Of a stretch of DNA of 39,893 nucleotides, positions 17,510 to 28,100 are shown piece after piece. Within the stretch, counting starts at the first letter, position 1. Each line of letters opens with the position of its first letter. The DNA comes from Verrucomicrobiales bacterium. Lineage in GTDB: Bacteria > Verrucomicrobiota > Verrucomicrobiia > Limisphaerales > UBA11320. Under the pieces are notes generated by a model. That model was not told where the DNA came from. It searched no databases and saw only the letters and a list, made by a program, of their open reading frames with translations. The position numbers and the translations under genes are program-made. Location: NCBI GenBank assembly GCA_016793885.1, contig JAEUHE010000212.1, positions 1 to 39,893 of the forward strand, read 5' to 3'.

Positions 17510-20500
17510 ATGTCCGATTCCGCTTTCAATTCCGTGTGTCCCAAGTGTGGGAGCGCGCTGCAACCAGACGCTCCACGCGGCTTGTGTGCCAGGTGCCTAT
17601 TTGGGGCCGTGCTGGATGGCGGTCCGCTCGACGAGTCCCCGCGATCGACGGTCGGGAAGGCGACTCTGCCTAGGGCCTTTGGCGCTTATGAGTTGTTGGA
17701 AGAGGTGGCTCGAGGCGGGATGGGAATCGTTTTTCGGGCGCGCCAGACACAGATCAGCCGGGTGGTGGCGCTGAAGGTGATGGCGGCCGGCCAGTTTGCC
17801 GCTCCGGATTTCGTGAAGCGCTTTCGCATGGAAGCCGAGGCGGTCGCTAGCCTGGATCATCCGAACATTGTGCCCATTTACGAGGTTGGCGAGTGCGAGA
17901 ATCAGCCCTTCTTCAGCATGAGGCTGGTTGAGGGGGGATCTCTTGCCCAGCGCATTTCCAGTTCCCGAGCCCCGATGTCCGATCGCCAGGTGGCTGAGCT
18001 CATCACGAAACTGGCGCGGGCCGTGCATTATGCCCACCAGCGCGGCCTTCTGCATCGGGACATCAAGCCGGGAAACGTGCTGCTGGATGCCGAGGGTCAA
18101 CCTCACCTCACCGACTTCGGGCTGGCCAAGCTGGTGGAGAAGGAAAGCACGCTGACCCGTACGGTGGCCATGCTGGGCACGCCCAGCTATATGTCGCCGG
18201 AGCAGGCACGCGGCGAGGCGAAGCAGTTGACGACGGCGGTGGATGTTTATGGTTTGGGAGCAATTCTCTACGAGCTGCTCACGGGCCAGCCACCCTTCGC
18301 CGGTGGCACGACCATGGAAACCGTGCGTCAGGTGCTGGAGAGGGAGCCGCGTCGTCCGTCCGGATTAAGGCCGGGGGTGGATAGGGATTTGGAAACCATC
18401 TGCCTCAAGTGCCTCCAGAAGGATCCTGCGCGGCGGTTCGAGTCGGCGGAGGCGCTGGCGGTCGAGCTCGAACGTTGGCAGCGGCACGAGCCCATCCTCT
18501 CTCGCCCGGTCACGGGTTTGGAGCGAGCTGCCAAATGGGTGCGCCGTCGCCCGCTGCCCGCAGCTCTTTGCGCGGTCACCTTGCTGGCGGTCGCTGCGAG
18601 CGTGGGTACACTGCTCCGCGCCAACCGCCACATCCGGGCGGCTCAATCAGCCACACTCGATCAGCGAGATCTGGCCCAGCAGCATCTCTATGACTCGCTT
18701 CTTCGGGAAGCGAACTCCATTCGAACCATCCGGCCGTTAGGGTTTCGCCGGCAACTCATCGAACGGATCCAGCAAGCCCGGTCCATCCCGACCGCTAAGA
18801 AGGACTATGATGTGCTACGTGCGGAGCTCGGGCAGTGCCTGGGGGATGCTCTCAGCTTTGATCCCGTCCGGTTGATCGATCCGCCTTCCTCCTTTCTAGA
18901 TGTTGTGTTGAACAGCGACGGAACGTTGGTCGCATTCGGCACTGAGAAGGGTCAACTGGCGTTGCACGAGACCACCCATGGCAAGGCGGTCGGCCGCTTT
19001 GAGGTCAAAACGCCGCTGGTACAGTTGGCATTCTCGCCGGACGGCCGAAGCCTCTTCGGACTCGCTCGTGAGGTCGCACAGCAGCACTCCGAAACAGCGC
19101 CTCGAATTCGCCTGATCGAATGGCAGCGGACTGGTAACGGATCCTGGCTGCAGGGCTCGGAACGCTCCGTTCCGGAACTCCGCCTGCTCGTGTTGACGAC
19201 GCGGGGCGTGATCGCGGCTCTGGAGAGCTGCTCCGAACGGGAAATGCGATTGGTTGATGCGGCGACGGATCGAATGCTTGGCTCTGTTCCCCTGGCCCCC
19301 GGTCAGCTGTTTCCTCAGGTTTTGGATGTGAGCTCTGACATGCGCTTTGCCGCGTTCGATGTCGATGGCGGCACGAACCAGCCGAGCGGGCTTATTCAAA
19401 TCTGGGATCTGAACGCTCGGGCCCCGATCCTCCGGTTCTCCAATGAAGCGGGGCTGGTTCGGCATCTTGCTTTCAGTCCGGATTCGCAATTTCTGGCCTC
19501 GACGGCTGAGAGTGGTGTGGTCGTGCTCATGACCTCCCATTTTAGGCCGGTTAATACTTATATCGAATTTATGTCTTCGCGGGCAATCTGGTGTGGGCAT
19601 GGCGACCGGATCGCTGTTCCCCTCTCCCAGCAGAACGGCGTTCGGCTTTGTTCTGTCAGCTCCGGAGCTGAGGCGACCCGGCTTGCCACGCCGCATCAGG
19701 TGACGGAGGTGCGAGGTTCTTTGGATGGTTCGGTTTTGCTCATGGTTCCCCACAAAGGACCCGCCCTCGTAACCCGTTTGGTGGGCACACGCGAGAGAGT
19801 GAACCTCATTGGTCATCTTGGTGGAGTGACGGGCGTGGAATATAACCCGGATGGAAGCAGAGTCGCCTCCACCGGCAAGGACGGCATGGTCCGCATCTGG
19901 GATCCCCTGAGCGGCCGTTTACTGCACTCTTGGCCGATTACGCCTTCAGCTCAGGGGCAAACCGTCGCCTTCAGTCCGGACGGCCATTGGCTCGCCTTGG
20001 GCAACTATCAGAATGATCAGGTATTAGTGTTTTCGCTCAGGGATGGCCGACGAATTCTGACACTGGGTGAAGGGAGGTCGGGCTCCATAGGGACTTGGTC
20101 GTGTGGCTTTAGTCCGGATGGAAAAACCCTGGTGGCGACCGGAGATGGGGTGCGGGGTTGGGAAGTATTTTCGCGAACTGTCGGTGCTAGCGCCGATCAA
20201 ACATTGGAGGCGCGCGTCCTTTTCCATGACCCGGGCGCTGCCCGCAACCTTCACTTTCATCCCTCTGGCAAGTGGATCGGATTCCAAGGTCACGTGAATG
20301 TGGACGGACATCGGCTGATGGGTTCATTCGTTCGCGGACTTGAACCAGGGGATGAGCCGAAACTGATCCACTCTCACCGCTTTGCCGTCCAAACTCTCGG
20401 GATCAGCGGCGATGGCAGTGCGCTGGTACACAGGGATGACGATCAGGCGTTGGTTTTCTCCGTCCTCGGAGCCCCCAAGCCTTCCCGCAGCGTGACCACC

Positions 20501-20779
20501 ATCACGTCTGGCGAATCCGTCTCCACCTATGTGGGGAACTTCCGCATCAGCCCGGATGGCTCCAAGGTGGCGGTGGCAAATCACAACGGAAGAGGCGTCA
20601 ATATCCACGACCTGACCACGGGCGTACGGCTCTATTCCCTACCGGATGAGGCGAATTCTGTCTGGTGGCTGGCCTGGCATCCGGACGGCCGTCACCTGGC
20701 CGTGGCTCGCAGCGATGGCGACATCTCACTATGGAACCTCTCGGAAGTGGAGGCGATCCTCGCGCAAGTCGGGCTCTAG
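17510..20779 (+). CDS. Ser/Thr protein kinase with zinc ribbon, TM segment and WD40-like propeller
   Basis: A 1089-aa protein from the ATG at 17510. A zinc ribbon uses C10, C13, C26 and C29. The kinase domain (~57-330) has the glycine loop [15 protein letters not shown]-binding lysine K89, [11 protein letters not shown] with catalytic D184, and DFG at D202. A TM helix lies at ~348-370 ([20 protein letters not shown]). The C-terminal ~640 residues repeat WD40-type blades, for example [48 protein letters not shown] and [13 protein letters not shown], probably a two-propeller sensor. Topology suggests a cytoplasmic kinase with an extracytoplasmic propeller. The ECF sigma factor immediately upstream is a likely signalling partner. 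Confidence 0.93.
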   Translation: MSDSAFNSVCPKCGSALQPDAPRGLCARCLFGAVLDGGPLDESPRSTVGKATLPRAFGAYELLEEVARGGMGIVFRARQTQISRVVALKVMAAGQFAAPDFVKRFRMEAEAVASLDHPNIVPIYEVGECENQPFFSMRLVEGGSLAQRISSSRAPMSDRQVAELITKLARAVHYAHQRGLLHRDIKPGNVLLDAEGQPHLTDFGLAKLVEKESTLTRTVAMLGTPSYMSPEQARGEAKQLTTAVDVYGLGAILYELLTGQPPFAGGTTMETVRQVLEREPRRPSGLRPGVDRDLETICLKCLQKDPARRFESAEALAVELERWQRHEPILSRPVTGLERAAKWVRRRPLPAALCAVTLLAVAASVGTLLRANRHIRAAQSATLDQRDLAQQHLYDSLLREANSIRTIRPLGFRRQLIERIQQARSIPTAKKDYDVLRAELGQCLGDALSFDPVRLIDPPSSFLDVVLNSDGTLVAFGTEKGQLALHETTHGKAVGRFEVKTPLVQLAFSPDGRSLFGLAREVAQQHSETAPRIRLIEWQRTGNGSWLQGSERSVPELRLLVLTTRGVIAALESCSEREMRLVDAATDRMLGSVPLAPGQLFPQVLDVSSDMRFAAFDVDGGTNQPSGLIQIWDLNARAPILRFSNEAGLVRHLAFSPDSQFLASTAESGVVVLMTSHFRPVNTYIEFMSSRAIWCGHGDRIAVPLSQQNGVRLCSVSSGAEATRLATPHQVTEVRGSLDGSVLLMVPHKGPALVTRLVGTRERVNLIGHLGGVTGVEYNPDGSRVASTGKDGMVRIWDPLSGRLLHSWPITPSAQGQTVAFSPDGHWLALGNYQNDQVLVFSLRDGRRILTLGEGRSGSIGTWSCGFSPDGKTLVATGDGVRGWEVFSRTVGASADQTLEARVLFHDPGAARNLHFHPSGKWIGFQGHVNVDGHRLMGSFVRGLEPGDEPKLIHSHRFAVQTLGISGDGSALVHRDDDQALVFSVLGAPKPSRSVTTITSGESVSTYVGNFRISPDGSKVAVANHNGRGVNIHDLTTGVRLYSLPDEANSVWWLAWHPDGRHLAVARSDGDISLWNLSEVEAILAQVGL

Positions 20780-20989
20780 CCCGCATATTTCATGGGTGGG
20801 CTAGATTTATTCATGGCCGTAACCTTCGACGGCCAGCGTACCCTGATCAACGCGCAGCGCACCTGAGGCGCTGTGTGCGGGAAGATAGACAACTCTTGAT
20901 ACGCAAAGGGTTCTGAAATGTGTTTCTGGACAGCCTGCAGGCTGCTCGACTAGTTTTGCCATACAGCAGTTTTTCACCTTGGAGTGAGG

Positions 20990-21085
20990 GGGCCCGAACC
21001 CGCAGGGTTCAAAGAAATATAGCGGGGGGTGCTCGCACCCCCGGAACTGTCAGCAGTACGGAGCATCGCGCAGCGATGCCACCGG
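20990..21085 (-). repeat. Dispersed three-hairpin palindromic repeat, copy C (inverted)
   Basis: The reverse-strand form of the repeat at 262-368 and 8899-9003: CGAACC...GGTTC, then GGGGGTGCTCGCACCCCC, then GGAGCATCGCGCAGCGATGC. It faces copy D across ~60 bp. Confidence 0.9.
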
Positions 21086-21148
21086 CTTGTGAGACTTGCG
21101 TCACCGCTATTCAAGGAACCTAATCCGTTCGTCAGTCCGTTCGCCGAC

Positions 21149-21250
21149 TGGTGGCACGCCCTTCAGGGTGCTGCGCAGCAGGGGGCCGACACACCGGGGG
21201 TGTCGCTGCGCTCCACGCCCCTTCTAATCTCTCTGAACCCTGCGGGTCTC
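21149..21250 (+). repeat. Diverged relative of the palindromic repeat, copy D
   Basis: The same overall plan (GGTGGCA start, ACACCGGGGGTGT stem, AACCCTGCGGGT stem) but a different first section with GCAGCACCC/GGGTGCTGC-like pairing and CTGCGCAGCAG. It is in the forward orientation, so C and D form a head-to-head pair. Confidence 0.55.
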
Positions 21251-21385
21251 TACGTCGGAGTCAGGAATTCACGCGAAGAAGTGAGGTTCTCCTTAAACTT
21301 TCGTAGAGATAGAATCTCTTCCAATAATTCTTTGGGATTCCGCGAAAGGATTTAGATTTTTCTCTTCATAGCTGAGTGAACTCTT

Positions 21386-23311
21386 ATGCATCACTCCGGC
21401 TTCAGAACACTGGCGAGCGGATTAAACCCTATTCGGGTGCTTCCTCGGTTCGCTCTCTTGCTCTTCATAGGATGGTGCCACGAAGGCCGCGCTCAATGGG
21501 TCACGCAGACCAATACGCTCAAGCCGGGGTGGAATTCGGTGTTTCTCCATGTGGATGCGTCCCACGCGACGCTGGATCAGCTCGTTGGAGGCGATCTCAC
21601 CAATCCTATCCAGGAAGTCTGGTATTGGCAGCCCGCGCTCCCTACCGGGCAGTTCATTGAGTCGCCGCAGGTTCCTAGCGGGGTGGGCAGTCAGTGGTCG
21701 ACCTGGACGCGGCTTGCTGGACCAGCCTCGGTGCTGCAGCGCCTCACGGGCAACGGTGCCTATCTGGTCAAGGTGGCCGGCAGTGCGGCCTCCTATCCGT
21801 GGCTGGTCAAGGGCAAGCCGGTGACGCCCACGTATCGCTGGACCTTGACTGGACTCAACTTCCTAGGCTTCCCCACACCTGCGGGTCAATCGCCCTCAAT
21901 TGAGTCTCTCTTTGCGCGAGCTCCGCAACTCCGACAGAGCGGCGAGATCTATGGCTACCGTGGCGGCGATCTTGGTCCGACAAATCCGTCTCTCATCACT
22001 GATTTGAGAAGAACCTTGGCGAACCGCGATCAGGCCTACTGGGTGCGAGCAGGCGAGACTTACAACCAATACTTCGGGCCGATTCAAATTCTTCAGACCA
22101 GTCCATCCGGTATTCAGTTCGGTGGTTCACGTGGGCAGGCTCAGCTGCGGCTGCGCAACCTGGCCAATGTTCCGATCACGATCACGTTGCGCATGGTGGG
22201 GTCCGAGGCGTCGCCCGCTGGTCAGCCGACGGTCGCAGGAGTTCCGCCGCTTCTGTTGCGCGGAAGTGTCAACACAACGAATCTCACCTTCGGCTACACG
22301 GAGCTAGGTGCCAGCGCGCCAACCTGGAATCTCGCGGCCGCCGGGCAGGTTGGTTCTGAGGTGGAGTTGGTCCTCGGGTTGAACCGTTCGCAGATGGTCG
22401 GCGCGCCTGGGGCATTGTTTGCTGGCGTTTTGCGCTTCACTGACTCGCTTGGTCTCTCGCAGATCGATATGGCCGTGTCGGCGGAGAAGGAGTCCACAGC
22501 CGGCCTCTGGGTCGGAGGCGCGGAGGTGAACTACGTTAGCCACTACCTTAAGCCCTACGCCAAGGCCACGAACGCTGCCGACTTCGTGTCGCTATTGAAT
22601 CGCCTGCAACTCGCTGAAGGCGCGAATGGTTACCATTATGAACGCGATCCCAACACGGGTCGTGTCCTCGTCTTTGGCGGTCCTGAGCGAAAGACCGGCT
22701 CCTATCTTCTCGACGGGCCGATCAAAATCGACTCGGGCACGGTCGCTCGTCCGTTCCCGATGCGCCTGATCGTTCACAGCGACGGCACGGCGGTGAAGCT
22801 TTTGCAGAAGGTCTATCACGGCGTTGGCGTCAGCTCAAACGTCGTGCTGACGACGCAGGAGAATCTGTTGCTGCCCGCCCAGATCGGGGAAGCTCGGCGC
22901 ATCAGCTCGGTGCAGTTTCCGACCTCGGTGGGCAACATTCCTTGGAGCTTCACCGGCAGTATGCAACAAGGTGGTAGCCTTACGGCCGACGTGCCCTTGT
23001 CCCACGAGGATCAATCCTCGAACCCGTTTCTTCATACCTATCATCCGGACCACGACAATCTGGACGCCCAATTCAAGCCTACCTTGGGGCGCGGCGTGGA
23101 GTCCTACGGCGTCACGCGGCGGATTACCCTGACCTTTACGGCCCCGGAGAACCACTTCAATAGCCTGACGCAAGGCAGCCAGGATTTGGCTGGGAACTAC
23201 GCCGAAGTGATCACCTTTGAGGCGCGCGGTAGCCAGACGCGCCAGTACAACGTGCTCGGCACCTTCGCCCTGAAACGCATCAGTGACATCACGAGCTTGA
23301 CCTCCAATTGA
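21386..23311 (+). CDS. Sec-exported protein of unknown function, first gene of the TcA-like operon
   Basis: A 641-aa protein with a signal peptide (FALLLFIGWC then cleavage after GRA near residue 36). The mature protein opens with VTQTNTLKPGWNSVFLHVDA, an unusual phrase that I do not assign to a family. Residues ~240-370 contain beta-rich stretches (QLRLRNLANVPITITLRMVG) resembling an Ig-like fold of secreted proteins. The C-terminal part (~440-640) has DGPIKIDSGTVARPFPMRLI and ends in GTFALKRISDI. No catalytic motif is visible. It is the first of five genes on this strand, with a 48-bp gap to the next. Its role, for example adaptor, surface component or cargo of the giant protein, is an inference from position alone. 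Confidence 0.75.
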   Translation: MHHSGFRTLASGLNPIRVLPRFALLLFIGWCHEGRAQWVTQTNTLKPGWNSVFLHVDASHATLDQLVGGDLTNPIQEVWYWQPALPTGQFIESPQVPSGVGSQWSTWTRLAGPASVLQRLTGNGAYLVKVAGSAASYPWLVKGKPVTPTYRWTLTGLNFLGFPTPAGQSPSIESLFARAPQLRQSGEIYGYRGGDLGPTNPSLITDLRRTLANRDQAYWVRAGETYNQYFGPIQILQTSPSGIQFGGSRGQAQLRLRNLANVPITITLRMVGSEASPAGQPTVAGVPPLLLRGSVNTTNLTFGYTELGASAPTWNLAAAGQVGSEVELVLGLNRSQMVGAPGALFAGVLRFTDSLGLSQIDMAVSAEKESTAGLWVGGAEVNYVSHYLKPYAKATNAADFVSLLNRLQLAEGANGYHYERDPNTGRVLVFGGPERKTGSYLLDGPIKIDSGTVARPFPMRLIVHSDGTAVKLLQKVYHGVGVSSNVVLTTQENLLLPAQIGEARRISSVQFPTSVGNIPWSFTGSMQQGGSLTADVPLSHEDQSSNPFLHTYHPDHDNLDAQFKPTLGRGVESYGVTRRITLTFTAPENHFNSLTQGSQDLAGNYAEVITFEARGSQTRQYNVLGTFALKRISDITSLTSN

Positions 23312-23359
23312 ACGAATCGCGCTGCGACCTTGATCTTTCTGAACCGCACTCTAACGACC

Positions 23360-25093
23360 ATGAATACACAACAGACCTGTCTCAATGCCGTCCGCAGCCT
23401 AGGCCGCTTTTCGATCGCTTTAGCGCTGGGGATCGTCCTGGTTGTCGCCTTGCCCGCCACCCACGCGGCGCCGCCTGAGCTGATGACCTATCAGGGGTTT
23501 CTCGTGGACGGGAACGGCAACGCCCTGGCACCCAGTACGCCTGCCAACTATCCCGTCGTCTTCCGTATCTTCACCGCGTCCATTGGCGGCACGCGGCTCT
23601 GGTCGGAGCAGCAGATCGTGACCGTAGACAAGGGTAACTTTAGCGTGATTCTGGGGGAAGGCACTCCGGTCGGTGGCGAGCTGCGGCCGTTGCTCTCCTC
23701 GGTGCTGGCCGGGCCCAACAATGCGGAACGTTACATGAGCCTTTCGGTTACGATCGGCGGCACTACCACCGAGATGCTCCCCCGCCTTAGGCTTCTCCCC
23801 GCGCCCTATGCGTTCACCGCTACGAGCGCCAACAATCTTGTCAATCCCGCCGGGATCCCGGCCGTCAGCTACGCGAACAGTCAGGTGGAGGTGAGCGGGA
23901 ACCTCAGTGTCTCAGGCGTGATCTCCGGGGATGGCTCCGGATTGACCGGACTCACGTTGGCCCAGCTTCCCGCGTTGAACGCCTCCTCGATTAGCGTCGG
24001 TACCCTGGCGGACACGCGGCTCTCTGCGAACGTGGCTTTGCGGTTAGGCGGTAACACCTTCACGGGCAATCAGACCATCGCCGGCAACCTTGGCCTCGGC
24101 ACGCTGGGCACGACCTTTCCCCTCACCATTGGCAACAACACCTTGGGGGATAAAATCAGCCTCTTCGGCCAATCGGGAAATAGTTACGGCTTTGGCATTC
24201 AGGGCGGCCTCCTGCAGATTCACTCCGAATCTGTCAGCAGCGACATCGGCTTCGGATACGGCAGCAGCGCCGCGATGACGGAGACGATGCGGATCAAGGG
24301 CAATGGCAACGTGGGGATCGGCACCAGCACTCCTTCGGGGAAACTGACCGTCAACGGTGGTGTGAGAGCCCGCGGCGGGGCGCCCGGCGGCGGCGGAGCC
24401 AATGACAACGGCTTCGCCTTCACCGCGAATGGCGGCGACAACGACAGCGGAATGTTCAGTTCAGCCGACGGGCAACTGGAGTTCTATGGAAATAGTGCAG
24501 AACGGCTGCGCATCACACCTTCTGGCAACGTGGGAATCAATACCGCCACGCCGACGGCGACGTTGGAGGTGAATGGATCCATCAAGGCTGCCAGCGTGAC
24601 TGTGAACGGTCTCACGGTGAATGGCCCCGTCAATGCCGCGACCTTCAATGGAGAAAAGGCCCCTGCGGTCTTTACTGTTGGGGGCAACGTGAATGTCTGG
24701 CGGGATGTTTTGGTGGATGGTACGGCCTTACTCGGGGATGCCGATGGAGGGCGGATCAAGATCCTGTTGCGGAATCACAACAGCAAGGAGGTGAGAACCC
24801 TCAGCTACGAATTCTACTGCGAAAATGACACGGACAACTTTGGCCAGCCTTTGCGATACGGATGGACAGTAGGTTCCTACGGCCAGCAGCGGGGCTTTCG
24901 GCTGGGTAGCGGCAACAACGACTGGCGGGCGGATATCGCATCGGACTGGGATTGGTATTGGCTCCGCAACTACCGCAGTGGACAAGCAATCGGAGCTGTC
25001 GATGGACCAGCCTTTGGCCCTGGGGATCGCTACAAGTTCTACATGCTTGTTCCGCCGAGCATCTCCGCGACGGTGATCCTTTACGACCGTTAG
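23360..25093 (+). CDS. Sec-exported fibre-like protein with phage-tail-type beta repeats
   Basis: A 577-aa protein from the ATG at 23360, with a signal peptide (IALALGIVLVVALPATHA, cleavage near residue 36). Residues ~37-160 form an N-terminal domain beginning PPELMTYQGFLVDGNGNALA, common in exported fibre-type proteins. Low-complexity beta repeats follow (NLSVSGVISGDGSGLTGLTL, then NVGIGTSTPSGKLTVNGG and NVGINTATPTATLEVNGS), the pattern that precedes S74 endosialidase chaperones in tail fibres. The expected S74 domain with its self-cleaving Ser is not visible; instead the C-terminal ~150 residues are an unrecognised Trp/Tyr/Asn-rich domain (GWTVGSYGQQRGFRLGSGNN). This suggests a trimeric fibre or receptor-binding partner of the next gene. 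It lies 38 bp before the giant. Confidence 0.75.
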   Translation: MNTQQTCLNAVRSLGRFSIALALGIVLVVALPATHAAPPELMTYQGFLVDGNGNALAPSTPANYPVVFRIFTASIGGTRLWSEQQIVTVDKGNFSVILGEGTPVGGELRPLLSSVLAGPNNAERYMSLSVTIGGTTTEMLPRLRLLPAPYAFTATSANNLVNPAGIPAVSYANSQVEVSGNLSVSGVISGDGSGLTGLTLAQLPALNASSISVGTLADTRLSANVALRLGGNTFTGNQTIAGNLGLGTLGTTFPLTIGNNTLGDKISLFGQSGNSYGFGIQGGLLQIHSESVSSDIGFGYGSSAAMTETMRIKGNGNVGIGTSTPSGKLTVNGGVRARGGAPGGGGANDNGFAFTANGGDNDSGMFSSADGQLEFYGNSAERLRITPSGNVGINTATPTATLEVNGSIKAASVTVNGLTVNGPVNAATFNGEKAPAVFTVGGNVNVWRDVLVDGTALLGDADGGRIKILLRNHNSKEVRTLSYEFYCENDTDNFGQPLRYGWTVGSYGQQRGFRLGSGNNDWRADIASDWDWYWLRNYRSGQAIGAVDGPAFGPGDRYKFYMLVPPSISATVILYDR

Positions 25094-25131
25094 TCCCCGG
25101 GTGTTCAGAAACTTTGTTTTCGAATCCTCCC

Positions 25132-28100
25132 ATGCACACCTCAACTCTCAACACTCCCGCAGCCGGGCTTGGCAGGGCGCGGCCTTCACCGGTGGCCGCC
25201 GGCCTCAAGCGGAGCCCGGCGCACCAACCGCCCGGTGTTTACGTGGACCCGAAGGCGGCAGAGGACGGCCGCACTCCTAAGGCTTCGCCATTCCCGGCGC
25301 CCACCTCCTTCGCCCCCGCGTCTTGGGCCGCGGCAGCCTTCTGCCGCTGTGGGTTCCAACCGCTTTGCATCGTCCGCTTTGCTCTGGCCATTCTTATGGG
25401 CACCTGGGCGGCACCCGATGCCTCGGCTCAGGCGCTTCCCCTGGAAATTCGTCAGGACGCCATCCGTTACAATCTGAGCTCAACGAACGGTCTGCCGATT
25501 TCGACCACCCGAGGGGTGCCGCCCGGTTCCGATGGGCGTGGACCGACGGTGGCGCAACAGCGGGCCGCCGGCTTAACGGAGGTCCCTGCTACCAGTAACC
25601 AGTTTAGCGGTTTGGTGGTGTTTGGAGGCGTGGTCAGACCGGCAACCACCTCTCTGAACGCAGGCCAGAGTCTTGCTGCCAATGCTGAGAATTTGGACCT
25701 GCCTCGCATCAAAGCAGATGGCAAGGTCGTCATGACGATGCTTCGTGGCCGCGTCGGGGCGCCTCTGCTGGGGCGTGCTGTGTCTTTCCTTTTCGGCCAG
25801 GTTATCCCGCGGCCTAATGTGGACGAGTATGGTGTGCTGCTGAGCACGGTGAATGTGAACGTCAACCCGCCCCGGCCCGCGCAATCAGCCGAGACCTACT
25901 GGCTGCCTGAGCCTTATACCACCAACAATCACTCGGCCACCGGCTACTACTGGAGCCCGCACGCCCAGGCTGTCTTCGCTGTGAATCCCGGTCCTCTGCA
26001 GGTCGCCTGGCGTCGGAGCGTGGCTTCCACTGCGCCCAATCCGCCGGTGGGTGTTGCCAACGTGCTGGTCCTCGGGGTTTCCTACGTGGTGGCGACCAAT
26101 CAATACGTGGTGTCCGGTAGTCCGGTAAAGGCCCCGCGCCTGATGTATTGGACCGAGCGTTCGTTTGCCGATACCGGCAAGCCGGTGACCGTGCCCAGCG
26201 CTCGCGTTGGAGCGGTCAACGTGGTTTACAACGATAATTTCCCTGAGCGTGTCGGTGCCGAGGTGGTGATTCCGGGAGCTGCTCCGATCGTCACCAGCAA
26301 TACCCTGCAGGAAGTGCGGACCTTGTGGTACGATGGGACGGGCGGGCAGGCCGGGGGCCAGATCCGCGCGTACAATGTCGAGGGTCGCATCTTTATGGAG
26401 CTGCTCGGCGATGTGCGCTCCGCCAACAGCCGCCAGCATCTGGGCTTTGAGGTCGTGGATGTGATTCGTCAGCCTGCTCCGAATGATGTCACGATCGAAC
26501 TCGGCGAGAGACTGACCTCCTATGCGGGCGGCGTTCCCAGTGACGCCCATCTGTTTCCTGAACCGCTGCTCCTGGTTGGTGAGGGTTTCACGTTTCAGCA
26601 CAACTCGGGCGGCAGCAGACGACCTACCTATTACGCGACCCGCGAGACCCGGAATCAGAATGATCTCCAGGTGCATTGGCTGGAGGAAGGACTCGAAGGT
26701 TTGAAATGGCCGTTTCGCTTTGTCCGGTATGAGCTCGTTTGGCCGGATGAGGTGGCGAAGTACAGTCACTATATCCGTCCAGGAGTGTCGACCGAGAGCG
26801 AAGCGAAGGCGACAGCGGTGGCTCTGCCCTCTCAGAATGCGCCTACGATTGCGTACCAGGATCCGCTCGATCAGCCGCGCGGCAAGCTCACTGACAGCTT
26901 CGCCTATTACAGCTTCCTCGACGCGTCTCACCCGGCCCATCGGGCGCTCCTGCAGTTCACATCCGGCGAGTTCGTCCGCTTTGAGCGCGTGTTCTCATGG
27001 CTGGATCACAGTTTGCGCGACCAAGCGCTGGATCTTCCGAGCTTCGTCGGGAGCGTGGCGACCAACCTGAACGCCTGGACGAGTGATCAGGTGTTTGATT
27101 GGCCTAACGAATTCGTCCGCCCTAGGGTCATCGATGAGACTGTCCTTGTTGGCGATCGTCTCACGCCGCCCGTCGGCGAGATCGGGAATGCCCCGGACGC
27201 GAACTACCTCGCCGGCTTCATTCGGCAGAGCGAAGGCGATCTTTATTATCCCGAGGCGTATGTTGATCCTTTCTCCCGTGGATTTGAGCTCGCCAACCGT
27301 GGCGCGATCATCCCGGTCAACGCCGTTCCGGGAAAAGACATATTGGAGGTCTGGTGGTTCCGAAAGAATCAGGTGCAGACCACCCAAGGTTTCCAGAACA
27401 GTTTCTGGCCGGCGGTCATTGGACGTTACAGTCTGCGGTGGCCCACGCGCCCGGCTGAGATCGTATTGGCCAGCAACGACGGGTCGGGACCTCTTGTGAG
27501 CCTTCAAGCCAACGGGAGCATCTACTATCAGAACGACCGCTCCCTCCCCGGCTACAATCCGAACGAGGAACACGCGCTCGTGCAAGGCGGACAAGCCTTC
27601 GCGCTGCGCGATGACCTCAACATCACCGCGGCCAACGGCTTCACCTCGGAGCCCTTCGTGTTGCTGGCGTACACCGAGTCGGACGGTCGTCCGGCGATGC
27701 GGCCCTTCAAAGTGCTGCGAGAAAAGCCGGAGGCCGGCATCACCTTTGACTACCAGAAGGCCGCCGGCACGATCCTGCAACCGCCCATGCCGCTGCCGCT
27801 GTTGGAGCTACCCATCGCACCCCAGCTCGCCGGCCAGCCCCCGCTGAGCTTGAACACGGAAATTTCCGGATACGTCGTGGCGGCTTCCGTCCGGCGCTCA
27901 GCGGGTGCGTTCTCAAATCAAGTGATCACCACGACCGAACGGCATTTCCTCCAGCCCCTCAAACCGGTGGCGATGCAAAACTTGCTCACACCTGCGGCGC
28001 CCGTGTGGTTGTTCCCGACCGGCGTCACCGCGACGACGATCGAAGGACCGGTCAGTTCCCTGCGCCCGCTGGCTCTCAGTGCCTGGGGCGGCAGTCAGAG

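Larger units (their letters stand above)
20780..21385. other. Long noncoding interval with repeats upstream of the secretion operon
   Basis: About 600 bp without a credible gene. It contains CAGCCTGCAGGCTG at about 20931-20944, a perfect 14-bp palindrome, then repeat copies at 20990-21085 and 21149-21250. The final ~100 bp (AT-rich from about 21290) is the most likely promoter region of the five-gene operon that starts at 21386. Confidence 0.7.

Noticed and set aside
23360..25093. Peptidase S74 endosialidase chaperone at the fibre C-terminus
   Set aside because: The repeat preamble is present but the C-terminal S74 residues are not visible.
24952..25131. Upstream extension of the giant gene
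   Set aside because: Overlaps the end of the preceding fibre-like gene and encodes no plausible signal; the ATG at 25132 was taken instead.
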